Part shown: positions 1 to 7,718 of the stretch, piece after piece
Layout: every line of letters begins with the position of its first letter
Position numbering within the stretch: position 1 is the first letter of the stretch
Assembly: GCA_030634545.1 (NCBI GenBank)
Contig: DAOWAN010000006.1
Location: forward strand, 1-42,782
Source of the DNA: Candidatus Nanohalarchaeota archaeon
GTDB lineage: Archaea > EX4484-52 > B79-G9
DNA length: 42,782 nt
Reading direction: 5' to 3'
Program-made: the position numbers and the translations under genes
Notes under the pieces: model-generated
The model's input: only the letters and a program-made list of their open reading frames with translations
Database searches by the model: none
What the model was told of the DNA's origin: nothing

Positions 1-150
1 AGACCAAGAGCGATTATTGATGAATTGAAATTGCTGCGTCCTATTTATGCAAAGACTGCGGTCTATGGTCACTTTGGAAGAAATGATCCGGACTTTACAT
101 GGGAGAATACGGATAAGGCAGAAGCAATGAAAAAAGATGCAGGGCTTTGA
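1..150 (+). CDS. metK: S-adenosylmethionine synthetase, C-terminal end (bacterial type)
   Basis: The window opens inside a gene whose last 49 codons run in frame 1 to a TGA at 148-150. The residues include [21 protein letters not shown] and TDKAEA, the C-terminal signature of bacterial methionine adenosyltransferase. That enzyme makes S-adenosylmethionine from ATP and methionine in the cytosol. Most archaea instead use a distantly related archaeal MAT that lacks this tail, so a bacterial-type copy suggests acquisition from bacteria or a lineage-specific replacement. Only the tail is visible, so active-site residues and the start cannot be judged. A hairpin with a T-rich tract follows about 60 nt downstream and probably ends the transcript. 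Confidence 0.9.
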   Translation, partial: RPRAIIDELKLLRPIYAKTAVYGHFGRNDPDFTWENTDKAEAMKKDAGL

Positions 151-164
151 AGTTGCATTAATTC

Positions 165-180
165 ATGACATTGATGTCAT
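165..180. repeat. Short perfect inverted repeat downstream of metK
   Basis: ATGACAT (165-171) and its exact reverse complement ATGTCAT (174-180) are separated by TG. It lies 15 nt after the metK stop. It could be a small hairpin at the mRNA 3' end or a protein-binding palindrome; the sequence does not decide. Confidence 0.5.
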
Positions 181-206
181 TTCCATGAAAATTTTAAAAC
201 AGTATT

Positions 207-245
207 GGGCACTTTTGTGCTCTTTTTCTTTCTTTTCTTTTGTTC
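207..245 (+). terminator. metK: Hairpin plus T-rich tract after metK
   Basis: GGGCAC and GTGCTC flank a TTTT loop (207-222; one mismatch in six pairs). A T/C tract, mostly T, runs to about 245. This matches an intrinsic-like or oligo-T archaeal terminator for metK. Confidence 0.6.
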
Positions 246-483
246 TTTGTTTGTATTCATGATTTCCTGTTAATGGAGATATTGCCTTTGCTGTGTTTTT
301 TTTGGATTTTAAATCGAGAGTATGGGTGCTAAAACGTAACTATTGGAGGTTATCTGCACTGAAAGTAAGGGTTACTGAATTGTTTGGTATCACTGAAAAA
401 TCTTATGCTCTGGTTAACTCAAATTATATATATATGTGTGTACTTAATATTTACAGATACTTATATTATCTTTGGGTGTGATG

Positions 484-1440
484 ATGGATAGAAAATTATT
501 TTGCATTTTATTTGTACTGGTGATATCTGTATCTGCATGTTCGCAGTCGTCTTCAGACTTTAATCAAAATGCAGGTGCTGTAATACAGGATTTGGAATTT
601 GATTTCTCAAAAGTGTATGATGACGAAGATGTATCACTTTTATTTGATGTGGTCAATGTCGGTGGCAAAGATATAGCTAAGGATGGGATCAAAGTCTATG
701 TGTATGGTCCGACAATAGAGACATGGGCAGAAAATACAGGAAAGGAAATATGGAGATTCAAATCAGATCTCAGCAATCCTTCTGAAATGGCTGCAAGTGG
801 GGGTTATATCTCAACAAGTGTTTCATCTATAGATTTGCCGCCTCCAGATCAGTCTTTAGGTCTTCCCGGAGGACGCGAGTCGTTTGAAATGGTATTCCGT
901 CCTGCTCAGGTCCTTAACGGTGTTGAGGTCCCGACCAGATTCTATACTAGTTTGTGTTATCCATATATTACAGAAACAATAACACAGGTTGAAGTGACTT
1001 CTAAAAATGAATTGCGTGCAACTGGGATTCGCAGTTCGAGGAAAGATACTATCAATGCAGCAGGACCTATACACCTATCAGTTCAGGGTGATGGTAATAT
1101 CAGAGCAGGGGGTGTAGTGCCACTTGTTTTTAAGGTCACAGATGTTGGCGGTGGTTTTGCGACTCTGGAGGATTGCGGGGTGGATCTTGCATCAAATGTG
1201 AGAAACAGGGTAAGAGTCAGTGTTACTGTTGATGGCAGTGCTATAACATGCAGTCCCGCGGATGGAGAGGTAAGGATTAAAAATGGTGTGGGTACATTGT
1301 TCTGTACATATGATTCTGAAGTTTCGGGGGCTCCGCGACGCACTTACATGGTGCGGGCGGTAGCAGATTATAATTACTATGTGACTTCTGAAGCCACTAT
1401 TACAAATATTGGCTCTTCACTGGATTTAGAAGAAGAGTAA
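484..1440 (+). CDS. Secreted lipoprotein, unknown function
   Basis: This encodes about 318 residues with a classical lipoprotein signal: basic Met-Asp-Arg-Lys start, a hydrophobic core, and the lipobox VSAC with the lipidated Cys about 19 residues in. The protein is therefore probably tethered outside the cytoplasmic membrane. The mature part is beta-rich in appearance, with stretches such as SLLFDVVNVGG and VPLVFKVTDVGG that resemble archaeal CARDB or Ig-like modules. Four later Cys residues could form extracytoplasmic disulfides. A GGGTG ribosome site at 474-478 lies 2 nt before ATG 481 and 5 nt before ATG 484, so 484 is preferred; TTG 472 is possible but weaker. I do not recognise a specific family. 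It stands alone, with no operon partner. Confidence 0.75.
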   Translation: MDRKLFCILFVLVISVSACSQSSSDFNQNAGAVIQDLEFDFSKVYDDEDVSLLFDVVNVGGKDIAKDGIKVYVYGPTIETWAENTGKEIWRFKSDLSNPSEMAASGGYISTSVSSIDLPPPDQSLGLPGGRESFEMVFRPAQVLNGVEVPTRFYTSLCYPYITETITQVEVTSKNELRATGIRSSRKDTINAAGPIHLSVQGDGNIRAGGVVPLVFKVTDVGGGFATLEDCGVDLASNVRNRVRVSVTVDGSAITCSPADGEVRIKNGVGTLFCTYDSEVSGAPRRTYMVRAVADYNYYVTSEATITNIGSSLDLEEE

Positions 1441-1667
1441 ACGAACACTATATGATATTTATTCTGGTTTTTACTGTTTGGTTCCTGAGTTTTTGACTCA
1501 TGTGGGAATAAAGCAATTGCTGTATATTAAGCAGGGTTGATTAGAATTGAGTGTGCGCTGTATCTTTACATCGCAGCGTCAATCTCAAAGGCAAGTGCCA
1601 GGAAGTCTATGTTATCTTCGAGGACAGATTCAGACCATGAGTTCATAATTGTCTGTAATGGTTATAA

Positions 1668-1678
1668 TTTTAAATATC
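1668..1678 (+). promoter_or_regulatory. elp3: TATA-like box of elp3
   Basis: TTTAAATATCT is centred about 30 nt before the GTG start at 1703. This is slightly longer than the usual 26 nt, so the mRNA is leaderless or nearly so. Confidence 0.5.
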
Positions 1679-1702
1679 TATTCTGTGAACCTATTCATTT
1701 AG

Positions 1703-3286
1703 GTGAAATATCTGAAAACTGAAAAAGAAAGGATAAAAGCAATTTCAAGGCAAATCATTGGTGATATTGTCGGTGGAAAAATAAACAGTCTACAGAAACT
1801 GGATTATGGTAAGCGCAGGCTTTCGAAAGAATATGGGCTGGTGCGTATCTTAAGGAATTCTGATATTCTTTTTTATGCAAGAAAAAAAGAGGTGGATGCA
1901 GTTTCAATTCTTGTGAAGAAGCCTGTGCGGTCTATTTCTGGTGTCTCTATTGTTGCTGTGATGTCTAAGCCTGCATCGTGCCCGGGAAAGTGTATCTATT
2001 GTCCGCAGGGTGATAATGCGCCTAAGTCTTATACCGGGCTTGAGCCGGCGGCAAGGCGCGCAAAGATGTTTGATTATGATCCTTACAGGCAGGTTCTGAA
2101 TCGTGTGAGGCAGCTTAAAGCTATAGGTCACTCAGTAGATAAGATTGAGCTTATCATTATGGGTGGTACGTTTCCGTCATGTGCCAAAAAATACCGGGTA
2201 TGGTTTGTCAGGAGATGTTTTGATGCTCTTAATGGGAAAGATGTACGGACTCTTAAGGGTGCACAGAGACTTAATGAGTCAGCGAAATCGCGCTGTGTTG
2301 GTCTGACTATTGAAACAAGACCGGATTTTTGCAGACAGGAACATATTGATGAGATGCTTGAACTTGGTGCTACAAGGGTAGAGGTTGGTGTCCAGACGCT
2401 TTCTGATGAGATATATGAGAAAGTCAATAGGGGGCATACTGTGAAAGATGTAGCAGATGCGACGAAGAGGCTGAAGGATTCTGCATTTAAGGTTGTGTAT
2501 CATATGATGCCTGGGCTTTTCCAGGATGAGAATGAAGATATTGAGATGTTTTCTGAGCTTTTTGATAATCCGGATTTTAAGCCGGATATGCTTAAGATAT
2601 ATCCTGTGCTTGTGATTGAGGGTACGGGAATTTATGATATGTATAAAGAAGGAAAGTTTAGTGTGCTTACAAATGAGTCTGCGACTGTGCTTGTCGCAAA
2701 GCTTATGGAGAAAGTTCCGCGCTATGTGAGAATCATGCGCTGTATGAGGGATATCCCGATGGAGAAGATTGCAGCTGGACCTACTGCCGGTAATCTGCGG
2801 GAGATGGCGGAAAATCTTATGGAGAAGGAGGGTATTGAGTGTAAGTGTATACGCTGTCATGAAGCAGGACATCTGCATTATAAAAAAGGGATTATACCTC
2901 AGAAGGCTGAACTTTACATAGATAGTTATAGTGCATCTGGCGGCAGGGAGTATTTCGTTACTATAGAAGATCGGAAAAAAAAGTGCATCCTTGGTTTTTT
3001 GAGGTTGAGGATGCCATCTTCAGATGCTCTTAGAAAGGAAATCAATAAAAGTACTGCGCTAATCCGCGAGCTGAAGGTTTTCGGTACGGCACTTGAACTT
3101 AAAGACAGGGATAAAGATTCTTTCCAGCATAAGGGTATTGGGAAGCGGTTGATGGATGAGGCAGAGAAGATTGCGAAGAAAAGCGGTGCATGTAAGGTTG
3201 TTGTTATTTCTGCTGTTGGTACGAGAGAGTATTACCGAAAGCTGGGGTATGGTTGTGACGGACCTTATCTTAGTAAGAGAATCTGA
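1703..3286 (+). CDS. elp3: Elp3 family tRNA uridine-34 carboxymethyltransferase (radical SAM/GNAT)
   Basis: The 527-residue protein has the usual archaeal Elp3 length and architecture. The radical SAM domain carries the CxxxCxxC cluster motif at C93, C97 and C100 within ASCPGKCIYCPQGD, and later IETRPD, EVGVQT and HMMPGL. A C-terminal GNAT acetyltransferase domain (about residues 385-527) contains HKGIGKRLMDEAE, the acetyl-CoA binding loop, and ends REYYRKLGYGCDGPYLSK. In characterised archaeal and bacterial homologues, acetyl-CoA and SAM are used to make cm5U at the tRNA wobble position. The start is GTG at 1703, supported by the upstream TATA box; no other Elongator subunit is expected in archaea. 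Its stop codon directly abuts the stop of the convergent flavoprotein gene. The gene is intact. Confidence 0.95.
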   Translation: MKYLKTEKERIKAISRQIIGDIVGGKINSLQKLDYGKRRLSKEYGLVRILRNSDILFYARKKEVDAVSILVKKPVRSISGVSIVAVMSKPASCPGKCIYCPQGDNAPKSYTGLEPAARRAKMFDYDPYRQVLNRVRQLKAIGHSVDKIELIIMGGTFPSCAKKYRVWFVRRCFDALNGKDVRTLKGAQRLNESAKSRCVGLTIETRPDFCRQEHIDEMLELGATRVEVGVQTLSDEIYEKVNRGHTVKDVADATKRLKDSAFKVVYHMMPGLFQDENEDIEMFSELFDNPDFKPDMLKIYPVLVIEGTGIYDMYKEGKFSVLTNESATVLVAKLMEKVPRYVRIMRCMRDIPMEKIAAGPTAGNLREMAENLMEKEGIECKCIRCHEAGHLHYKKGIIPQKAELYIDSYSASGGREYFVTIEDRKKKCILGFLRLRMPSSDALRKEINKSTALIRELKVFGTALELKDRDKDSFQHKGIGKRLMDEAEKIAKKSGACKVVVISAVGTREYYRKLGYGCDGPYLSKRI

Positions 3287-3862
3287 TTAGTGGATTAGTT
3301 TTTTTGTGAGTTCTGCGACGTGCGTTCCCAGGTTCTTTGCTGTCTCTATGCCGAATTCGTCTTTTGAGGCATCGTCGGGCGCCCCCCCGACTCCTGTGCC
3401 GCCATAGTGGGCTGTTTTTGTATCTGATACTACTATCATTTCCTGGATCAGGTAGAAGTTGTGGATCTGGCGGATGGTTGTTTCCTGACCGCCGTTTCTT
3501 GATGCGCCGACTGCGATTGCGCCGCCTACTTTGTCTTTCAGGATGCTTTTTCTTCTCAGGGTTCTTGTGCGGTCCATGAATGCTTTCATCTGTGCGCTTA
3601 CTGTGCCGAAGTAGACTGGGGATGCGAAGATTATGCCATCTGCTTTTGAGAGTGATTTTTCTGCTTCCTGGAAGTCATCTTCTATGATGCAGGTGCCTGT
3701 TTTTTTGCATGCGTCACATGCTTTGCAGGGTGAGATGTTCATTTTTCCTATGTGGATGAGCTGTGTTTCTGCGCCTGCGGCTTTTGCTGCGTCTAGTGCA
3801 TGTTCTGTCAGGTTCTTTGTGTTGCCATCTCTCGGGGAGCTGACAAAGCCAATAATTTTCAT
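3287..3862 (-). CDS. Iron-sulfur flavoprotein (NADPH-dependent FMN reductase-like)
   Basis: This is a flavodoxin-fold protein of about 191 residues. It starts MKIIGFVSSPRDGNT, the FMN phosphate loop, followed by a compact cysteine cluster at C46, C49, C52 and C58 within PCKACDACKKTGTC. That Cx2Cx2Cx5C motif marks the iron-sulfur flavoprotein (ISF) family, dimeric electron carriers with FMN plus a [4Fe-4S] cluster known from methanogens and linked to oxidative stress. SPVYFGTVSAQMKAFMDRT is the second flavin-binding segment. The open frame extends upstream to 3916, but a TATA-like box at 3915-3923 excludes that start. ATG 3871 or 3862 are the realistic choices; 3862 fits the family. The gene is monocistronic and convergent with elp3. 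Confidence 0.88.
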   Translation of the reverse strand: MKIIGFVSSPRDGNTKNLTEHALDAAKAAGAETQLIHIGKMNISPCKACDACKKTGTCIIEDDFQEAEKSLSKADGIIFASPVYFGTVSAQMKAFMDRTRTLRRKSILKDKVGGAIAVGASRNGGQETTIRQIHNFYLIQEMIVVSDTKTAHYGGTGVGGAPDDASKDEFGIETAKNLGTHVAELTKKLIH

Positions 3863-3914
3863 TGTGTGCATATTGTTCTTAGGTATTTTTATTCTTATTG
3901 ATTTGCGGGGGCAC

Positions 3915-3923
3915 ATATATAAA
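3915..3923 (-). promoter_or_regulatory. TATA-like box of the iron-sulfur flavoprotein gene
   Basis: TTTATATAT on the minus strand predicts a transcription start near 3893 and a short leader of about 20-30 nt before ATG 3871 or 3862. Confidence 0.5.
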
Positions 3924-3959
3924 TTCCTGTGGTTCTATAATAGATTATTGTGATAAACA

Positions 3960-4049
3960 ATGGTCTCGGGTGTGGTAAAATGCTTAGGAATGATGGGAGT
4001 TTACAAGGGCTGGAAATCACTGCCTATAGTTTATGATGTGCTGCTATGA
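3960..4049 (+). CDS. Possible 29-codon leader ORF coupled to pyrD
   Basis: An open frame of 29 codons begins ATG GTC TCG at 3960 and ends in a TGA at 4047-4049 that overlaps the pyrD start as ATGA. A TATA-like TCTATAATAGA at 3934-3944 is centred about 22 nt upstream, so the ATG would sit at or near the 5' end of the transcript. pyrD has neither a clear GGTG ribosome site nor a TATA box at leaderless distance, which makes translational coupling through this ORF an attractive explanation. The peptide is hydrophobic, with GMMGVYKGW and a VYDVLL end. It matches no family I know and could be a chance frame. Confidence 0.4.
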   Translation: MVSGVVKCLGMMGVYKGWKSLPIVYDVLL

Positions 4050-4951
4050 CAATAAAATCATTATTTCTCGGACAAGACCTTAAAAATCCGCTGGTTCTAA
4101 GTGCAGGCATCCTTGGTGTTTCGGCATCAACAATGATACGCGCATACAACTCTGGTGCAGCTCTGGTGACGACAAAGTCTATAAGCATTGCTCCTCGTTC
4201 AGGTCACAATAATCCTACGGTTATCGCGTATGAGAAGGGACTTATGAATGCTGTGGGTCTTTCAAATCCCGGGATAGATGTGTTTGCTGAAGAGATTAAA
4301 AAGACAAGGCAGAAGAATATTCCTGTGATACTTAATACGATTGGTGGCACCCCGAAAGAGATGGCGGATGTTGCTAAAAAAGGTGAATCCGCTGGTGTGG
4401 ATATAATTGAGTTGAATCCGTCGTGTCCTAATGTGGAGCATGAAAAACCATATGCTTCAGACCCTAAACTTCTTGGGGAGCTGGTAATGGCTGTAAAGAA
4501 GCAGGTGAAGATACCTGTGATTGTCAAACTTTCGCCAAATGTTGAAGATATCAAAGTAATTGCGAAGGCAGCAGAAAAGGCAGGTGCAGATGGAATAACT
4601 GCGATAAACACTGTGGGTCCTGGGATGCTGATAGATATCGCATCAAGAAAGCCTGTTCTTGACTTTAAGACAGGGGGTATAAGCGGTCCTGCCATAAGAC
4701 CGATTGCTGTTCGCTGTGTGTATGATATATATGAATCTGTGAAGATTCCGATTATCGGTGTTGGCGGGATAACATGTGCAAATGACGCGATTGAGATGAT
4801 GATGGCTGGTGCAACGCTTGCGGGTATTGGGTCTGCTGTGTATTATCATGATATTGGTATCTTCAGGAAAATCACTGAGGATATGGAGCGATGGATGAAA
4901 AAAAATAGCTGCAAAAATGCCAGTGAATTGATCGGTGCTGCTCATGTGTGA
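4046..4951 (+). CDS. pyrD: Dihydroorotate dehydrogenase B, catalytic subunit
   Basis: The 301-residue TIM-barrel flavoenzyme oxidises dihydroorotate to orotate, the fourth step of pyrimidine synthesis. Family landmarks are LKNPLVLSAGILG near the N terminus, TTKSI (K44), NAVGLSNPG, and NPSCPN with C127 as the catalytic base expected of class 1 enzymes with Cys. FMN-binding IIGVGGITCANDA and MAGATLAGIGSA follow. Class 1B enzymes pass electrons through PyrK, and pyrK overlaps the 3' end of this gene by 8 nt, so the pair should form the usual heterotetramer. ATG 4046 overlaps the stop of a small upstream ORF as ATGA. The length is normal and nothing is missing. Confidence 0.95.
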   Translation: MTIKSLFLGQDLKNPLVLSAGILGVSASTMIRAYNSGAALVTTKSISIAPRSGHNNPTVIAYEKGLMNAVGLSNPGIDVFAEEIKKTRQKNIPVILNTIGGTPKEMADVAKKGESAGVDIIELNPSCPNVEHEKPYASDPKLLGELVMAVKKQVKIPVIVKLSPNVEDIKVIAKAAEKAGADGITAINTVGPGMLIDIASRKPVLDFKTGGISGPAIRPIAVRCVYDIYESVKIPIIGVGGITCANDAIEMMMAGATLAGIGSAVYYHDIGIFRKITEDMERWMKKNSCKNASELIGAAHV

Positions 4952-5759
4952 AACAAAAGATTCTCCGGTTGGTGTAAGGATTAAAGATATAGTCGCAGAA
5001 ACCCATGACACTAAAACGTTTATTCTTGATAGAGCCATTGATGCAAAACCCGGTCAGTTTGTAATGGTATGGATTCCCAGGATAGATGAAAAGCCATTTA
5101 CGATAACCGGGAGCGGCAAATCTCTTGCGATTACTGTGAAAGAGAGAGGAGGGGCAACTAAAGCTATGCATAATATGAAGAAGGGCGATATTTTAGGTAT
5201 AAGGGGTCCTTATGGGGACGGCACTTATGATCTCACTAAAAAGAAAAAAATCATGCTTGTATGCGGCGGCTGTGGTACTCTTGGTCTTGTGCTTCTGCTG
5301 GAAGAAGCGATGAGGAAAGGCATCAGTGTTGATGCAATCATAGGCGCTGATACCAAGAAGAATATTCTTTTTGCAGATAAGTTCAGGAAACTTGGCGCAG
5401 ATGTAATAATCACGACTGATGATGGGAGTGCCGGGAAAAAAGGTTTTGCGACTTCGGTATTAGAAGAAAGACTAAAGATTCAGAAATATGATGCTATCTA
5501 CACCTGCGGTCCGGAAATCATGATGCAGTCTGTCCTGAAACTAGGCATGATGCATGGAGTTGAGGTACAGGCATCATTGGAGCGCTGGATGAAGTGCGGG
5601 TTTGGAATATGCGGCGGCTGCGCACTTGACCCTTCGGGTTTGCGTGTCTGCAAAGATGGTCCTGTGTTCAAGACTGATGTATTGAAAGATATAGAGGGTT
5701 TTGGTACGATGACCAGAGATAAGAGCGGTGCGAAAGTATTTTGGAAAGATATGTGCTGA
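4944..5759 (+). CDS. pyrK: Dihydroorotate dehydrogenase B, electron transfer subunit
   Basis: This ferredoxin-reductase-like subunit of 271 residues transfers electrons from PyrD FMN through FAD and a [2Fe-2S] cluster to NAD. Seen in order: the FAD-binding barrel (PGQFVMVWIPR, KPFTIT), the nucleotide-binding fold with MLVCGGCGTLGL and YTCGPEIMM, and the cluster-binding cysteines C218, C223, C226 and C236 in CGFGICGGC plus a later LRVC. ATG 4944 is preferred over the in-frame GTG at 4935 because CGGTG (4933-4937) sits 6 nt before it as a ribosome site. It overlaps the pyrD stop by 8 nt, indicating one transcript. No pyrimidine gene follows intact; a pyrE remnant lies about 0.7 kb downstream. 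Confidence 0.94.
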   Translation: MCETKDSPVGVRIKDIVAETHDTKTFILDRAIDAKPGQFVMVWIPRIDEKPFTITGSGKSLAITVKERGGATKAMHNMKKGDILGIRGPYGDGTYDLTKKKKIMLVCGGCGTLGLVLLLEEAMRKGISVDAIIGADTKKNILFADKFRKLGADVIITTDDGSAGKKGFATSVLEERLKIQKYDAIYTCGPEIMMQSVLKLGMMHGVEVQASLERWMKCGFGICGGCALDPSGLRVCKDGPVFKTDVLKDIEGFGTMTRDKSGAKVFWKDMC

Positions 5760-5857
5760 ATGGAACTCAGAGGAAAAATAAATTACTTCTATGTGTTGCT
5801 ATAATAATCTGTGGTTGTCGAATAGGTTGTCAATCTGGTTGTTGATTAATTTGTATT

Positions 5858-6388
5858 TTATAAATTAATTATAAAATTAGTATATTGCAGCTTCAGATTA
5901 GGGTCTTCTGATAAGTATTTACACAATTTGTCATATTTGAATCTATCCACTTCAAGTTCTATTTCGTTCAAGCATGGTATGACTGACTTTAGAGAGTCAT
6001 TATCTTCTTCAGATATGTATGTTGAATCACCAGTATAATTTCTGGGGAGAGGTGTATCTTCATCGTTTATTCCAAGCAGATGATATTTATTAAGACCATG
6101 CACTTCGTGTCCGGCAATGAATGTAAATTCGTATGATTCATTTCCTAATTTTACATCTAATACACAAAATTTGCCTGAGTCAATATATTGATTAAGGGCT
6201 TCAAAATACTTGTCAACTGGTTTTTCCTGAATATCCTGAACAGGTAAATTTGTATCTTCGATATTATCAGATTCACTCATATGGGTGGGCTTGTCAGAAT
6301 TACTATCTGACTCCTGAATTCTTTTGAGAAGTTGACCCAAATTTGCTTTTCTACGTTGTCTACTACCACTACCACTAATAATTATCAC
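5858..6388 (-). CDS. Unknown acidic protein
   Basis: This is a 176-residue protein I do not recognise. The N-terminal 65 residues are Ser/Asp/Glu/Gln-rich and probably disordered (RRKANLGQLLKRIQES, then an acidic linker). The rest looks folded, with DVKLGNESYEFTFIAGHEVH and a C-terminal helical segment ending YTNFIINL. No signal peptide or membrane helix is visible. The start is GTG at 6388; a TATA-like CTATTTAAA on the opposite strand (6415-6423) lies about 31 nt upstream, so a leaderless or very short leader is likely. It sits on the opposite strand between pyrK and the pyrE remnant, so its arrival may be connected with the loss of pyrE. Confidence 0.6.
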   Translation of the reverse strand: MIIISGSGSRQRRKANLGQLLKRIQESDSNSDKPTHMSESDNIEDTNLPVQDIQEKPVDKYFEALNQYIDSGKFCVLDVKLGNESYEFTFIAGHEVHGLNKYHLLGINDEDTPLPRNYTGDSTYISEEDNDSLKSVIPCLNEIELEVDRFKYDKLCKYLSEDPNLKLQYTNFIINL

Positions 6389-6420
6389 CTTATGTTACTT
6401 AGTAGTAACTATAACTATTT

Positions 6421-6729
6421 AAACTTTTCGGTTGTTTGCAAAAAAGCAGAGTTTTTATCTCAACTGGCGGGAGTTCAGTTGCTGCTGTAGAGGCTCTACA
6501 AAATGCAGGCGGTGTTTTAACAGATTGTCTGGCAATCTTTACATATGAGATGCAAAAAGCAAAAGATAGATTCAAGGAATATGATTGCAATATAATCACA
6601 TTAAGTGATTTTAGTACATTGATTCGCATAGCAGGTGAAGATAAGTATATCAATGCGGGTGCAGTTGAAAAAGTGCCTGAATGGAATAAAAATCCTGTAG
6701 ACTGGGGCAAGAAAATTGGTTTTGAATGA
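6421..6729 (+). pseudogene. pyrE: Orotate phosphoribosyltransferase, 5'-truncated remnant
   Basis: About 97-100 codons encode the C-terminal half of PyrE. FISTGGSSVAAVEAL is the PRPP-binding loop, followed by AIFTYEMQKAKDRF, TLSDFSTLI and the family ending WNKNPVDWGKKIGFE. A full PyrE of this type is about 200-215 residues and converts orotate plus PRPP to OMP. Here everything before the PRPP loop is absent: the frame is closed by an in-frame TAA at 6412-6414, and the acidic pair that normally precedes the loop (EDLISTGG) reads KSRVFISTGG. It follows pyrD-pyrK, as expected for a pyrimidine cluster, but a gene on the other strand intervenes. It could encode a 97-residue fragment from TTG 6436 but cannot be an active enzyme alone. 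Confidence 0.85.
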
Positions 6730-6757
6730 TTGTGTATTTTTTCTTTAATATTTCGGA

Positions 6758-6766
6758 TTTATAAAA
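6758..6766 (+). promoter_or_regulatory. TATA-like box of the DUF58/Bat-like operon
   Basis: TTTATAAAA is centred 26 nt before ATG 6788, the spacing of a leaderless archaeal transcript. It lies just after the pyrE remnant, so the operon has its own promoter. Confidence 0.65.
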
Positions 6767-6787
6767 ATAGACATAATAAATATACTT

Positions 6788-7714
6788 ATGAAGAGCGCTA
6801 ATTCTTTGGATGATGAAACACATCCTAAAACTGCAAAAGATATCATCAAGAGGGTCAAAAAGATTGAACTTAGAGTCAATTCGCATGTTGATTCTTTGAT
6901 ATGCGGCGCTTATAGGTCGCGCTTTCGCGGGCAGGGTATGGAATTCAGTGAAGTTCGGGAGTATTGTACAGGCGATGATATACGGACTATTGACTGGAAT
7001 GTAACTGCGCGGATGGGTCATCCTTATGTCAAAGAATTTATTGAAGAGCGGGATCTCTGTGTCTATGTTGCTTTTGATGTGTCTGGATCTCTTGATTTTG
7101 GAACCCAGAATGCATTTAAGAAAGATGTCGGTATTGAACTTATCGCAAGTATTGCTTTTATGTGTCTTAGGAATAATGATCGTGTAGGTCTTGTTCTTTC
7201 AAGTGACAGGATAGAAAAGCACTTGCCTGCAAGAAGTGGCAGGCGGCATGTCTTCTCTATGATACATGAACTTGCAGAGTGCAGACCTGAGGGCAAAGGT
7301 ACTGATCTTTCTGTGCCTTTAGTGTATCTTGCAAAAGTGTTAAAAAGAAAAAGCATCATATTTTTAATCTCGGATTTTATGGATGATGCCGGGAGGGTTG
7401 ATAGCGCGCTTAAAGTGCTTGCGAAGCGCCATGATATCATTGCTGTATCAGTAGAGGATTTGAGGGAGCTTGTTATGCCTGATGTTGGTCTTATAGAACT
7501 TGAAGATGAAGAGACTGGTGAGCAATTGATGGTCAATACATCTGATGCGGGATTTCTGGATGAATATTCAAGGGTTGTTACTGAACACAGGACAGCGATT
7601 CGTGATATGTTTAAGAAGCGCAAAATCGATGTTGTCAAGATAGATACAAAAGATGACTGGGTCAAATCCATACTTGCACATTTCCAAAAAAGAAAGTCTC
7701 TGAGGCAAAGGTGA
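6788..7714 (+). CDS. DUF58 domain protein (first gene of a Bat-like operon)
   Basis: The 308-residue cytosolic protein has the DUF58 signature: SRFRGQGMEFSEVREY, then GDDIRTIDWNVTARMG. It continues into a von Willebrand A-like fold with a MIDAS-type DVSGS at D97. ADP-like or nucleotide sites are not evident. DUF58 proteins are encoded with MoxR AAA ATPases and VWA proteins in aerotolerance (Bat) type operons thought to work in envelope or metal-centre assembly; the biochemical role is not settled. The next gene starts 5 nt after the stop, so they are co-transcribed. No MoxR ATPase gene lies directly upstream, where one would often be found. ATG 6788 is supported by the TATA box 26 nt upstream. 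Confidence 0.9.
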   Translation: MKSANSLDDETHPKTAKDIIKRVKKIELRVNSHVDSLICGAYRSRFRGQGMEFSEVREYCTGDDIRTIDWNVTARMGHPYVKEFIEERDLCVYVAFDVSGSLDFGTQNAFKKDVGIELIASIAFMCLRNNDRVGLVLSSDRIEKHLPARSGRRHVFSMIHELAECRPEGKGTDLSVPLVYLAKVLKRKSIIFLISDFMDDAGRVDSALKVLAKRHDIIAVSVEDLRELVMPDVGLIELEDEETGEQLMVNTSDAGFLDEYSRVVTEHRTAIRDMFKKRKIDVVKIDTKDDWVKSILAHFQKRKSLRQR

Positions 7715-7718
7715 TGAT

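Larger units (their letters stand above)
151..483. other. Intergenic region between metK and the lipoprotein gene
   Basis: No convincing gene lies here. It holds a 7-bp inverted repeat (165-180), a hairpin with a T-rich tract (207-245), and near its end an AT-rich TATA-like stretch around 424-434 that could serve the lipoprotein gene. A 62-codon open frame from 293 starts at a weak TTG, is rich in Tyr, Leu and aromatic residues, and resembles nothing known. Confidence 0.6.

Noticed and set aside
1537-1722. A 61-codon open frame upstream of elp3
   Set aside because: It overlaps the elp3 start and its TATA box, has no ribosome site, and its composition resembles no protein.
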